NCBI GenBank assembly: GCA_900545935.1
Contig: URAP01000009.1
Coordinates: 1 to 62,490 of the forward strand
Direction: 5' to 3'
Origin: an uncultured Eubacteriales bacterium
GTDB taxonomy: Bacteria > Bacillota > Clostridia > Oscillospirales > CAG-272
Length of the DNA: 62,490 nt
In this document: positions 28,007 to 34,877 of the stretch, piece by piece
How positions within the stretch are numbered: position 1 is the stretch's first letter
Layout: every line of letters starts with the position of its first letter
Program-made: the position numbers and the translations under genes
The notes under the pieces: generated by a model
The model's input: the letters and a program-made list of their open reading frames with translations, nothing else
What the model was told of the DNA's origin: nothing
Database searches by the model: none

Positions 28007-28144
28007 AAAGCGATAACATAAAATTTATTCAAAAACGAAAGGATTCCGACCCCATAATCAAAATGCTGATTAAACTAAGCCTTCATCAATTTAAAAATTA
28101 AAAACTGTTTTCGTTTTTTCGTTCCTGACGGTTTTAGCCTCCCC
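28007..28144. repeat. Intergenic repeat element, copy A, overlapping the 3' end of glgA
   Basis: It starts AAAGCGATAACATAAAA and ends TGTTTTCGTTT plus a tail with TTTTAGCCTCCCC. The ends form an imperfect inverted repeat. Copy B at 62029-62163 shares the same start, the core AAGGATTCCxACCCC, the same end and the same tail. The element supplies the last 17 or so codons of glgA and its stop codon. It could be a MITE-like element or a repeated RNA structure; no transposase is near. Confidence 0.65.
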
Positions 28145-29653
28145 ATGCACCATTCGATACAATTGCATATACTTTTCTCCCGAACTGCGCCACGAAAAAT
28201 CCCTCAGCATTATGCGCTGACCGAGAGCGGTAAAAGCCGCGCGGTCACGGCGGAATAGCCGTTCCGCACGTGCCACCGCGCCGAGCAGCGCCTCGCCCGA
28301 AAATCCGTCAAAAGCAAAGCCGTCGCCCTCTCCCGTCTCGGCATCATAGTCACGCACCGTCTCGCGCAGACCGCCGACCGAATGCACGATAGGCACTGTG
28401 CCGTAGCGTGAGGCTATCATCTGCGACAGCCCGCACTGCTCGCTGCGCGACGGCATGATAAACGCATCCGCGCCCGCATATATCAGGTGCGCGAGCTCGG
28501 GGTCAAAGCGCAGCACCGACGCTATCTTTCCGGGAAACCGGCGCGAGGCATCCCGCAGGTCAAGCTCGTATTCTCCGTCGCCCGTGCCCTGCACCGCTAT
28601 CTGGATATCGCGCTCTACAAGCTCGGGCAGTATGCTGAGCAGCAGCCCTATGCCCTTCTGCTCGGTCAGTCGCGAAACGACCGCGAACAGCGGAACATCG
28701 AGTCTGTCGCCGAGCCCGAGCAGCCGCTGCAGCTCCGCCTTGCAGCACATCTTACCGCCCATATCCGCCGCAGAATATCGACACGGAAGAACGATGTCGG
28801 TAGATGGGTCGAACAGCTCTTCGTCGATACCGTTTGTTATTCCGAACAGCTTGCCCCGGTTCTCGCGCAGCAGACCGCCGAGCCCCGCCCCGCCGCCGGG
28901 TGCGAGCATATCGTCAAGGCTGCCGCGGCTGACCGTAGTTACCGCATCGGCACATAGCACCGCGCCGCGAGTCAGATTTATCCCGCCGCCGTCAAGAAGC
29001 AGCTCCGATGCCTCCTCGAGCCCGAGAATATCACCGATGGTGCTCTCCGAAAATCTGCCCTGATACTCGATATTGTGTATGGTATGTACCCCGCGAATAT
29101 TTTCGTACCCCGCACGGCTTCCGCGAAAGCGGCACTCGAGATAAACCTGAGCCGCCGCGCATTGCCAGTCTCCGGTATGCAGCACATCCGGAAAAAATCT
29201 CACCTGCTCCATCATCTCAAGCAGCGCAAGCGAGAAAAAGGCAAAGCGCTCCGCATCGTCGTAATAGCCGTAAAGCGCGCCCCTGCCGTAGTAATAATCG
29301 CAGCGAATGAGATAAAGAATATAGCCGTCCATCTCTGCCTCGAGAATCTCGCAGTCCTGCCGCCGCCACGACAGCGAAACGGTGAATTGCGCCGCACTGT
29401 GAAGCCTGTCTCCGAGCCGCTCTCGAATACCGCGATAGCACGGCATAACGACCCGAATCTCCGCACCGAGCCTGCCGAGACACGGCGGCAGAGATGCGGA
29501 AACATCGCCGAGACCTCCGGTATACGCATACGGCGCAAGCTCGGATGTGGCATACAGTATCTTGATTCTATCCGTTTTCTCCGATACTGCGGGATCCTGC
29601 TTTTCTCCCGCCTCGCCGCCTGCCGCTGCTATTTTGTCAAGCTGTTTTTTCAT
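28091..29653 (-). CDS. glgA: Glycogen (starch) synthase, GT5 family
   Basis: This is a retaining GT5 glucosyltransferase that extends alpha-1,4-glucan chains from ADP-glucose. Recognisable blocks are SELAPYAYTGGLGDV at the N-terminus, HTIHNIEYQG, GITNGIDEELFDP, VSRLTEQKG and the C-terminal SRSEQCGLSQM with the conserved glutamate. The KTGGL lysine that contacts the nucleotide sugar in E. coli GlgA is tyrosine here (Y44), which is unusual. The N-terminus carries about 28 extra residues. The C-terminal tail (from GEAKTVRNEK) is encoded by the repeat element at 28007-28144. The start overlaps the spoIIID stop by 4 bases, implying translational coupling. No glgB, glgC or glgP is adjacent. Family membership is secure; glucosyl-donor preference is open. 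Confidence 0.88.
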   Translation of the reverse strand: MKKQLDKIAAAGGEAGEKQDPAVSEKTDRIKILYATSELAPYAYTGGLGDVSASLPPCLGRLGAEIRVVMPCYRGIRERLGDRLHSAAQFTVSLSWRRQDCEILEAEMDGYILYLIRCDYYYGRGALYGYYDDAERFAFFSLALLEMMEQVRFFPDVLHTGDWQCAAAQVYLECRFRGSRAGYENIRGVHTIHNIEYQGRFSESTIGDILGLEEASELLLDGGGINLTRGAVLCADAVTTVSRGSLDDMLAPGGGAGLGGLLRENRGKLFGITNGIDEELFDPSTDIVLPCRYSAADMGGKMCCKAELQRLLGLGDRLDVPLFAVVSRLTEQKGIGLLLSILPELVERDIQIAVQGTGDGEYELDLRDASRRFPGKIASVLRFDPELAHLIYAGADAFIMPSRSEQCGLSQMIASRYGTVPIVHSVGGLRETVRDYDAETGEGDGFAFDGFSGEALLGAVARAERLFRRDRAAFTALGQRIMLRDFSWRSSGEKYMQLYRMVHGEAKTVRNEKTKTVFNF

Positions 29654-30228
29654 CCCCGTCTGCCGCCTCCCTTCCCGGTGCGGTGCTTTGCTTCGCTGTC
29701 AGCCGTTCTTTCATACCCTATGGTCTTATCGTTCTTCCCGGACAATTTGCTCTGCTTTTCGGTTCTATCGCTCTTTCCCGCCATAGCGCTTTTTCCCGCA
29801 GGCATTACGCTTTTCTTAACCGAATCGCTCTTACCTGCGGATACCGCACTCTTTTTCGATATTTTTCCCCTATCCGATAAACTGTCGTCTTTTTCGGCAC
29901 GCTTTTTGCTCCGCGCAGCGGTATTCCCACGCGCTCCAGCAGCTCCTCCGACCGCATCTCCGTCCCGGCTTGCCCGCCGGCGTTTCTCGGCATATCTGCG
30001 TCTTGTCGCCTCTCCGCCGCGCAGATGGCGCTGCGCCTTGTTCCTGCCGAGAAGCTCTGCGACCTTCTCGGCAAGCGCGGGATTTTTATATTTCAGCGCG
30101 GTCGTAACATCCTTATGTACCGTGCTCTTACTCATTCCGAAATATCTTGCCGCCTCGCGCACCGTGGTACCGTGACTAACGAGATATTCACCGAATTCCT
30201 CGCACCTCGCCTTTTCCTCGCTATGCAT
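29650..30228 (-). CDS. spoIIID: Sporulation transcription regulator SpoIIID with long basic tail
   Basis: SpoIIID is the small DNA-binding regulator of the mother cell that adjusts sigma-E and sigma-K genes during sporulation. Residues 1-82 match it throughout: the helix-turn-helix VREAARYFGMSKSTVHKD and the closing RHLRGGEATRRRY. B. subtilis SpoIIID ends soon after this, at 93 residues. Here a further 110 residues follow, rich in K, R, S, G and A (KKRAEKDD, KISKKSAVSAGKS, KKSVMPAGKS and similar), resembling histone H1-like tails. The frame stays open to the glgA overlap. A ribosome binding site GAGGT precedes the ATG. The domain call is firm; the tail being translated and DNA-binding is inference. 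Confidence 0.9.
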   Translation of the reverse strand: MHSEEKARCEEFGEYLVSHGTTVREAARYFGMSKSTVHKDVTTALKYKNPALAEKVAELLGRNKAQRHLRGGEATRRRYAEKRRRASRDGDAVGGAAGARGNTAARSKKRAEKDDSLSDRGKISKKSAVSAGKSDSVKKSVMPAGKSAMAGKSDRTEKQSKLSGKNDKTIGYERTADSEAKHRTGKGGGRRG

Positions 30229-30361
30229 ACAATCACCGACCTCATTTTGTGTGAATAGTGTTTACGCTACATTCTATTTGCACCGGGCGGCGAATATTCC
30301 GTATGCGGAGCCAACGGAATATAAAAACACTTCTGTTGTTATTTAAAATTGTACACTGATA

Positions 30362-30390
30362 TATATAAATAAGAAAACGTACAGCGTCAA
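30362..30390 (-). promoter_or_regulatory. Candidate promoter of spoIIID-glgA
   Basis: On the minus strand, TTGACG (30385-30390) and TATATA (30362-30367) are separated by 17 bp, about 130 bases before spoIIID. It looks sigma-A-like. In B. subtilis spoIIID depends on sigma-E; I did not find a convincing sigma-E box here, so the true promoter remains uncertain. The rest of the gap 30229-30409 holds no gene. Confidence 0.4.
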
Positions 30391-30409
30391 GGAGAGGTTG
30401 CGAAATACA

Positions 30410-30456
30410 AAATCCCGACGCTGAGGGAATGCAACAGCATTCAAGCATCGGGATTT
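30410..30456 (-). terminator. Terminator downstream of the Lrp/aminotransferase/dehydrogenase operon
   Basis: The outer stem AAATCCCGA/TCGGGATTT (30410-30418 with 30448-30456) and inner stem GAATGC/GCATTC (30427-30432 with 30437-30442) form one long hairpin, with TTTTG on the minus-strand side. It lies about 150 bases after the oxidoreductase stop codon. Confidence 0.75.
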
Positions 30457-30555
30457 ATGTTATTATTCTGCGCATCAGGCGCCGCACTTAGCCGTCTGCC
30501 GCTAAAAGGAACAAAAATCGGCTTTTGCGATTTTATCCGCAACGGTATTACCGGA

Positions 30556-30623
30556 GCAAGAATATCGAAATTACTTCTTTGCGCTATTACTCGGGCAAGA
30601 ATGAAGGAATTACTTCTTTGCGC
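30556..30623. repeat. Short tandem duplication of a gene 3' end
   Basis: Two 29-base copies (30556-30584 and 30595-30623) are offset by 39 bases. They share GCAAGAAT at one end and ATTACTTCTTTGCGC at the other, with 6 differing bases between. The copy at 30595-30623 contains the stop codon and last codons of the oxidoreductase gene; the other lies just downstream of the gene. Confidence 0.7.
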
Positions 30624-31698
30624 CGTGCTTTATATCACAGCAATGCGCAATGCCGTCAAGTATCGCCGCAACGCCCTCTGTATGCGCAAGATCAAAGCCC
30701 GCAAGCTGAACCGAGCCGTGCTCGACAAGGTGCACGAAATGCCGCAGCTCATGCGTCATGGTCGGCAGCGGCTGAACCGCGTCGGACGGGGTATGCCCGT
30801 CGGCATCGAGTTCTATCGAGGCGAGAGCGGCATCATCAAGGCGCTTGATATCAAAGCGCTCAAGGTCGAGACGGTCGCCGTCGTAGCGACGCACGCCGCC
30901 GGAGCGCAGGCGGAGCGTCACGTATCGCGGGCGCGAAACGGAATCGAGCGTTATAACGCCCTCCTCGCCGCATATCTCAGCGCCTCGGGCACCGTCGCAT
31001 ATCTTTGAATAGGTCAGGTCCGCCATCATTCCGTTATACATAAGCGAGGCTGAGCCGAGACCGTCGACTCCGGTCTCGAGGAACATAGCCTCCGCTCCGA
31101 TACGGTGCGGAGTTCCGAACAGTCCCTCAGCGACCGCGGCGCAGTAAACTCCGAGATCGGTCAGCGCTCCGCCGCCCAGCTCGGGGTTAAAGGCATTTTC
31201 TACCTTGCCCTGCTTCAGCGCGTCATAACGCGACGAATACTGACGGTAAGAGAGCGTCGCGCAGCGAACGGGGGCGATATTTCGTATAAGCCGTTTTGCG
31301 ACCGCAAAGGCGGGAGTATACAGGGGCATCATAGCCTCCATGAGAATCTTGCCGTTGCGCTTGGAGGCTGCAATCATGTGCCCGAGCTCCTTTGCGGAAA
31401 CGGCGGCAGGCTTCTCTACGAGCACATGCTTGCCGGACTCAAGCATGGCGACCGCCTGAGCGGCATGTACGGTATTAGGCGTTGCAATATATACCGCGTC
31501 GATATCCTCGGCGTGCGCAAGCGCATGAATGCCCACATATCTGTGCGCGGGATCAATACCGTACCGCTCTCCAAACTCGCGTGCGCCCTCCGCGCTGCGT
31601 GAGCAGATACCGCACAGTTCAAGCTCCGGCACATGCTTCATAGCCTCTATCATGCTGTCAACGACAAAATTTCTGCCGATTACCGCAAGTCTTATCAT
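30610..31698 (-). CDS. Gfo/Idh/MocA-family NAD(P)-dependent oxidoreductase
   Basis: This is a 362-residue dehydrogenase of the glucose-fructose oxidoreductase/inositol dehydrogenase type. The N-terminal Rossmann fold starts MIRLAVIGRNFVVDSM, in which the usual GxGxxG is degenerate. The family-typical EKP motif (VLVEKPAAVS) lies near residue 95. The C-terminal half is the alpha/beta substrate domain, with the conserved AELGGGALTDLGVY-type stretch (here ELGGGALTDLGVYC). The substrate, usually a sugar or inositol derivative, cannot be read from sequence. It follows the aminotransferase by 7 bp, with its ribosome binding site GGAGG inside the previous gene's last codons, so it is the third gene of an Lrp-aminotransferase-dehydrogenase operon. 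Confidence 0.85.
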   Translation of the reverse strand: MIRLAVIGRNFVVDSMIEAMKHVPELELCGICSRSAEGAREFGERYGIDPAHRYVGIHALAHAEDIDAVYIATPNTVHAAQAVAMLESGKHVLVEKPAAVSAKELGHMIAASKRNGKILMEAMMPLYTPAFAVAKRLIRNIAPVRCATLSYRQYSSRYDALKQGKVENAFNPELGGGALTDLGVYCAAVAEGLFGTPHRIGAEAMFLETGVDGLGSASLMYNGMMADLTYSKICDGARGAEICGEEGVITLDSVSRPRYVTLRLRSGGVRRYDGDRLDLERFDIKRLDDAALASIELDADGHTPSDAVQPLPTMTHELRHFVHLVEHGSVQLAGFDLAHTEGVAAILDGIAHCCDIKHGAKK

Positions 31699-31705
31699 AC
31701 AGCTG

Positions 31706-32878
31706 TCAACCTCCGAGCTTGGATGTGAATTTTTCTATGCGTTCGAGAGCGGTCTTGATGTGCTTGACCGAGTATGCATAAGAGATGCGGGCAAAGCCCT
31801 CTCCGCAGTCGCCGAACGCCGTTCCGGGGACGATAGCAACATGTGTCTCCTTAAGCAGCTGTGCACAGAAATCCTCGCTCGTCATGCCGAATGCCGTAAG
31901 GTTAGGATAGACGTAGAACGCGCCCTCCGGCTCAAAGCACGGCATGCCGATGCTGCGCAGTCCGGACACGATGAGCTTTCTGCGGCGGTCGTATTCCGCT
32001 GCCATCTCTGCGATATCGCCGTCACCGTTCTTCATTGCCTCGAGTGCCGCGAACTGACTCGTGGTCGGCGCGCACATGATGGCATACTGATGTATCTTGA
32101 ACATCTGATATGTTATTTCACTCGGTGCTGCGGTATAGCCGAGCCGCCAACCGGTCATGGCATATGCCTTGGAAAAGCCGCTGGCAACGATTGTGCGCTC
32201 GCGCATTCCGGGCAGCGACGCTATAGACACATGTTTCCTGCCGTATGTAAGCTCCGCATATATCTCGTCCGAGAGAACAAGTATATCGGTGCCGCGCAGC
32301 ACCTGTGCGATAGCCTCGAGCTCTTCAGCGGTCATGATAGCGCCGGTGGGGTTGTTAGGATATGGGAGCACGAGCATCTTTGTGCGCGGGGTAATAGCCG
32401 CACGGAGCTGCTCGGGAGTTATCTTGAAGCGGTCCTCTTCCTTTGTTTCGAGAAAAACCGGAGTGCCGCCCGCCAGGGTAACGATAGGTCCGTAGCAGAC
32501 AAAGCTCGGCACGGGAACGATGACCTCATCTCCGTCGTCAACACAGGCACGGATAGCAAGATCGATAGCCTCGCTGCCGCCGACTGTGACGAGTATCTCG
32601 TCGTTTGCATCGTAGTGCAGATCGAAGCGGCGGGCGAGATAACGCGATATCTCATGGCGAAGCTCAGCGGTACCGCTGTTGGAGGTATAATAGGTCTTTC
32701 CCTGCTCGAGGCTGTCGATAGCAGCCTCACGTATATGCCAAGGAGTGACGAAATCCGGCTGACCTACGGTCAGCGAGACAACGTCCTCCATCTCGCCGAG
32801 AATATCGAAAAACTTTCGTATTCCCGACGGCTGAAGTGACTGTGCCTTTTTCGAGAGCACATTTTCATAACTGTTCAA
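31706..32878 (-). CDS. Class I/II pyridoxal-phosphate aminotransferase
   Basis: This is a fold-type I aminotransferase of the aspartate/aromatic group, 390 residues. Visible landmarks are VGQPDFVTP near the N-terminus, YPNNPTGAIM, DEIYAELTYG and the PLP lysine in SGFSKAYAMTGWRLGY. It moves amino groups from an amino acid to a keto acid in the cytoplasm; sequence alone does not tell whether aspartate, alanine or aromatic amino acids are preferred. Its start overlaps the end of the Lrp-type regulator by 4 bases, so it is likely to be controlled by and co-expressed with it. This regulator-aminotransferase pairing is common in Clostridia. Confidence 0.9.
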   Translation of the reverse strand: MNSYENVLSKKAQSLQPSGIRKFFDILGEMEDVVSLTVGQPDFVTPWHIREAAIDSLEQGKTYYTSNSGTAELRHEISRYLARRFDLHYDANDEILVTVGGSEAIDLAIRACVDDGDEVIVPVPSFVCYGPIVTLAGGTPVFLETKEEDRFKITPEQLRAAITPRTKMLVLPYPNNPTGAIMTAEELEAIAQVLRGTDILVLSDEIYAELTYGRKHVSIASLPGMRERTIVASGFSKAYAMTGWRLGYTAAPSEITYQMFKIHQYAIMCAPTTSQFAALEAMKNGDGDIAEMAAEYDRRRKLIVSGLRSIGMPCFEPEGAFYVYPNLTAFGMTSEDFCAQLLKETHVAIVPGTAFGDCGEGFARISYAYSVKHIKTALERIEKFTSKLGG

Positions 32879-33360
32879 ATTGTGTACCCTCTTTCGTCGT
32901 TATCGATTATAGTATAGTTAACTCCCTTGTCCTTGTACTTTTTCAGCACAAAATGCGTCGCGGTAGAAACGATGGAATCGAGCGGTGCGAGCTTCTGCGC
33001 GACAAAGAATGCAACCTCCTTCATCGTTCTGCCCTCGATAAATACGGCAAGGTCGAATCCGCCCGACATCAGATAGACGCTCTGAACCTCGGGAAAATTA
33101 CGGATCTTCTCCGCCATGCGGTCAAAGCCGCGCTCGCGCTGCGGAGATACCTTAAGCTCTATCAGGGCGGTAACATATTCACGGTCGGTCTTATCCCAGT
33201 CGATAAGCGTCTTATAACCGACTATAACACCGTCCTGCTCATACTTCTTTATCATGTCTCTGATATCGCCGACTTCTTTATCACACATTACCGCGAGCTG
33301 CTCCGCAGTGAGTGTGCTGTCGTTTTCAAGCAAGCGAAGAATAGCATTATTTTCTTTCAT
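32875..33360 (-). CDS. Lrp/AsnC-family transcription regulator
   Basis: This is a 161-residue regulator that senses amino acids. The N-terminal winged helix-turn-helix occupies about residues 1-60 (LTAEQLAVMCDKEVGDIRDMI), though it is shorter in character than classic Lrp. The C-terminal RAM ligand-binding domain follows, with VQSVYLMSGGFDLAVFIEG as its signature region. It is the first gene of an operon with an aminotransferase and a dehydrogenase, reading into the aminotransferase by a 4-base overlap. A branched-chain amino-acid exporter (azlCD) lies just upstream as a separate unit, and Lrp-type proteins control such exporters in other bacteria. A good sigma-A promoter precedes it. Confidence 0.9.
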   Translation of the reverse strand: MKENNAILRLLENDSTLTAEQLAVMCDKEVGDIRDMIKKYEQDGVIVGYKTLIDWDKTDREYVTALIELKVSPQRERGFDRMAEKIRNFPEVQSVYLMSGGFDLAVFIEGRTMKEVAFFVAQKLAPLDSIVSTATHFVLKKYKDKGVNYTIIDNDERGYTI

Positions 33361-33415
33361 TTTTTGTTACGTCCTTTCACTGCCCGCGCTCGGCGGGGGA
33401 TATTATTATTATTTT

Positions 33416-33444
33416 ATTATACATGATTATCCCTGCTTTGTCTA
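33416..33444 (-). promoter_or_regulatory. Sigma-A promoter of the Lrp-type regulator operon
   Basis: On the minus strand, -35 TAGACA (33439-33444) and perfect -10 TATAAT (33416-33421) are separated by 17 bp. It lies about 55 bases before the regulator gene, in an AT-rich stretch that could hold Lrp sites. Confidence 0.75.
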
Positions 33445-33482
33445 TAATTTCGCACAAAATAAATTTTCCATAAATATTAAAG

Positions 33483-33508
33483 AAAAAACAGCCCGCATCG
33501 CGGGCTGT
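33483..33508 (-). terminator. Terminator of the RNA methyltransferase-azlC-azlD operon
   Basis: A perfect 9-bp stem (33488-33496 with 33500-33508) with a 3-base loop is followed on the minus strand by a run of T (33488-33483). It lies 50 bases after azlD. Confidence 0.88.
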
Positions 33509-33558
33509 CAGTAAATTCATTGATATGAACGTACGTAAATACGGCAGCTCAAACAGAA

Positions 33559-33879
33559 TCAAATAAGGCTTGTAACGATACCCGCTATCAGCGCGCCGAG
33601 GCAGGAGCCTGCCGCAACGGTAAGCAGTCCGCGCTCAAAGAACGCGAGCACTACGCCGACGATAAAGCCGCAGAGCGACGGGATAAATGCCCCCGTCGAC
33701 GAGAAAACCGCGGGCACGGTCATAGCCGTAAGCACCGCATACGGCATATAGTGGAGCACCGAACGGATAAAGCGGCTCTCTATCTTGCGGCGGAAAAGCA
33801 CGAGCGGAAGCATGCGGATAAGATATGTCACTCCCGCCATAACGGCAAGGTAAATGAGAAATGTCGAAAAGTCCTTCAT
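33559..33879 (-). CDS. azlD: Branched-chain amino-acid transporter small subunit AzlD
   Basis: This is the small membrane partner of AzlC. Together they export branched-chain amino acids and analogues such as 4-azaleucine. At 106 residues with four hydrophobic segments it has the standard AzlD size, and the signature YLIRMLPLVLFRRK (residues about 19-32) followed by LHYMPYAVLTAMTVPA is visible. Its start overlaps the end of azlC by 4 bases, so the two subunits are translationally coupled. It is the last gene before a strong terminator. Confidence 0.9.
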   Translation of the reverse strand: MKDFSTFLIYLAVMAGVTYLIRMLPLVLFRRKIESRFIRSVLHYMPYAVLTAMTVPAVFSSTGAFIPSLCGFIVGVVLAFFERGLLTVAAGSCLGALIAGIVTSLI

Positions 33880-34877
33880 TCTGCCGCCTCCTCTGCTTTT
33901 TCGTGTGCGCCATCCCCACCTGATACTATGTCCTCGACAGGCATACCGTCCTTATGTTCATCAGCTCTTGCAGTCGCGCAGTAAGCCTCATCGGGCGCAC
34001 TGCCGTCCGATAATCCTGCCGAGACAGCACCATCCGATAATTCCGCCGCCGAGGCAGCTCCGTCCGCAAGCTCGGCGCCGTCATTTGCATCCGATGCGTC
34101 GGATGAATCCGATGAATCCGATGTATCCGATGTATCCGATCCGTCTTGTTCGTTCTGTCCGTCTTTTATCGGTGCTATCGCCGCCATTATAACCGCAGAG
34201 GCGACACCCGCGATAATAATTACAAAGCCTCCCGAAACGCCGCTGAGCACCGGAATAAACTTAAATGCGCAGGATATCGCAGCTGCAATAACAGCGCAGA
34301 AAGCGACCGGGGCGCTCTTTCTTGCGGGCGGGAGCACAATTGCGATGAACATTCCGTAGATAGCTATACCGAGTGCGTTGACTATCATCTCGGGCAGCAG
34401 ACTGCCGGCAATGCATCCGATAAGCGTTCCGGTGCTCCAGCCGAGGAACGGAGGGATTATCAGTCCGTACATATACCCGCGTCCGACCGAGCCGGGGCGA
34501 GATGCGGCAACGGCATACACCTCGTCGGTATTTACAAAGGCGATGACAAAGCGGTCGCCGAGCCTTACATCAGGCGCGAGCTTCTGCGAGAGCGATACCG
34601 ACATCAGCGCATAGCGCAGATTGATAACGAGCTGTGCAAGTGCAAGCTCGGCAAGGCTGCCGCCCGCCGCTATTATAGGCACGCCCGCAAGCTGTCCCGC
34701 GCTCGTAACGTTGGTCATGGATATCAGAAGAGTCTCAAGAAGCGAGAGCCCGCTGCCGGTCGAGAATATGCCGAATGCAAATGCGACCGAAAGATATCCG
34801 AAGCAGATGGGCAGACCGTCGTGCAATCCCTGCCTGAAGCCGCCCTTATTTATAAAAAGACCGGATGAGCTGCTCAT
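33876..34877 (-). CDS. azlC: Branched-chain amino-acid transporter large subunit AzlC with acidic tail
   Basis: This is the large membrane subunit of the AzlCD branched-chain amino-acid exporter. Residues 1-238 are the normal AzlC membrane domain, beginning with FRQGLHDGLPICFGYLSVA and including the conserved NLRYALMSVSL segment. The final 95 residues are not part of the family: a low-complexity, aspartate-, serine- and alanine-rich acidic tail with SDTSD/SDSSD repeats, encoded partly by a 9-bp tandem repeat. The frame remains open to a stop that overlaps azlD by 4 bases, so the tail is probably translated. It sits at the inner or outer membrane face; which side is not clear. The start overlaps the stop of the upstream methyltransferase gene by 4 bases. 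Confidence 0.88.
   Translation of the reverse strand: MSSSSGLFINKGGFRQGLHDGLPICFGYLSVAFAFGIFSTGSGLSLLETLLISMTNVTSAGQLAGVPIIAAGGSLAELALAQLVINLRYALMSVSLSQKLAPDVRLGDRFVIAFVNTDEVYAVAASRPGSVGRGYMYGLIIPPFLGWSTGTLIGCIAGSLLPEMIVNALGIAIYGMFIAIVLPPARKSAPVAFCAVIAAAISCAFKFIPVLSGVSGGFVIIIAGVASAVIMAAIAPIKDGQNEQDGSDTSDTSDSSDSSDASDANDGAELADGAASAAELSDGAVSAGLSDGSAPDEAYCATARADEHKDGMPVEDIVSGGDGAHEKAEEAAE
34090..34143. repeat. 9-bp tandem repeat inside azlC tail
   Basis: Six near-identical 9-bp units of the form TCCGATGNN (34090-34143) encode the alternating S/D/T/A tail of AzlC on the minus strand. Unit changes are in multiples of 3, so slippage would change tail length without a frameshift. Confidence 0.85.

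Noticed and set aside
30457..31008. A 183-codon plus-strand frame over the oxidoreductase gene
   Set aside because: It is antisense to a clear gene, and its open part outside the gene corresponds to the short tandem repeat.
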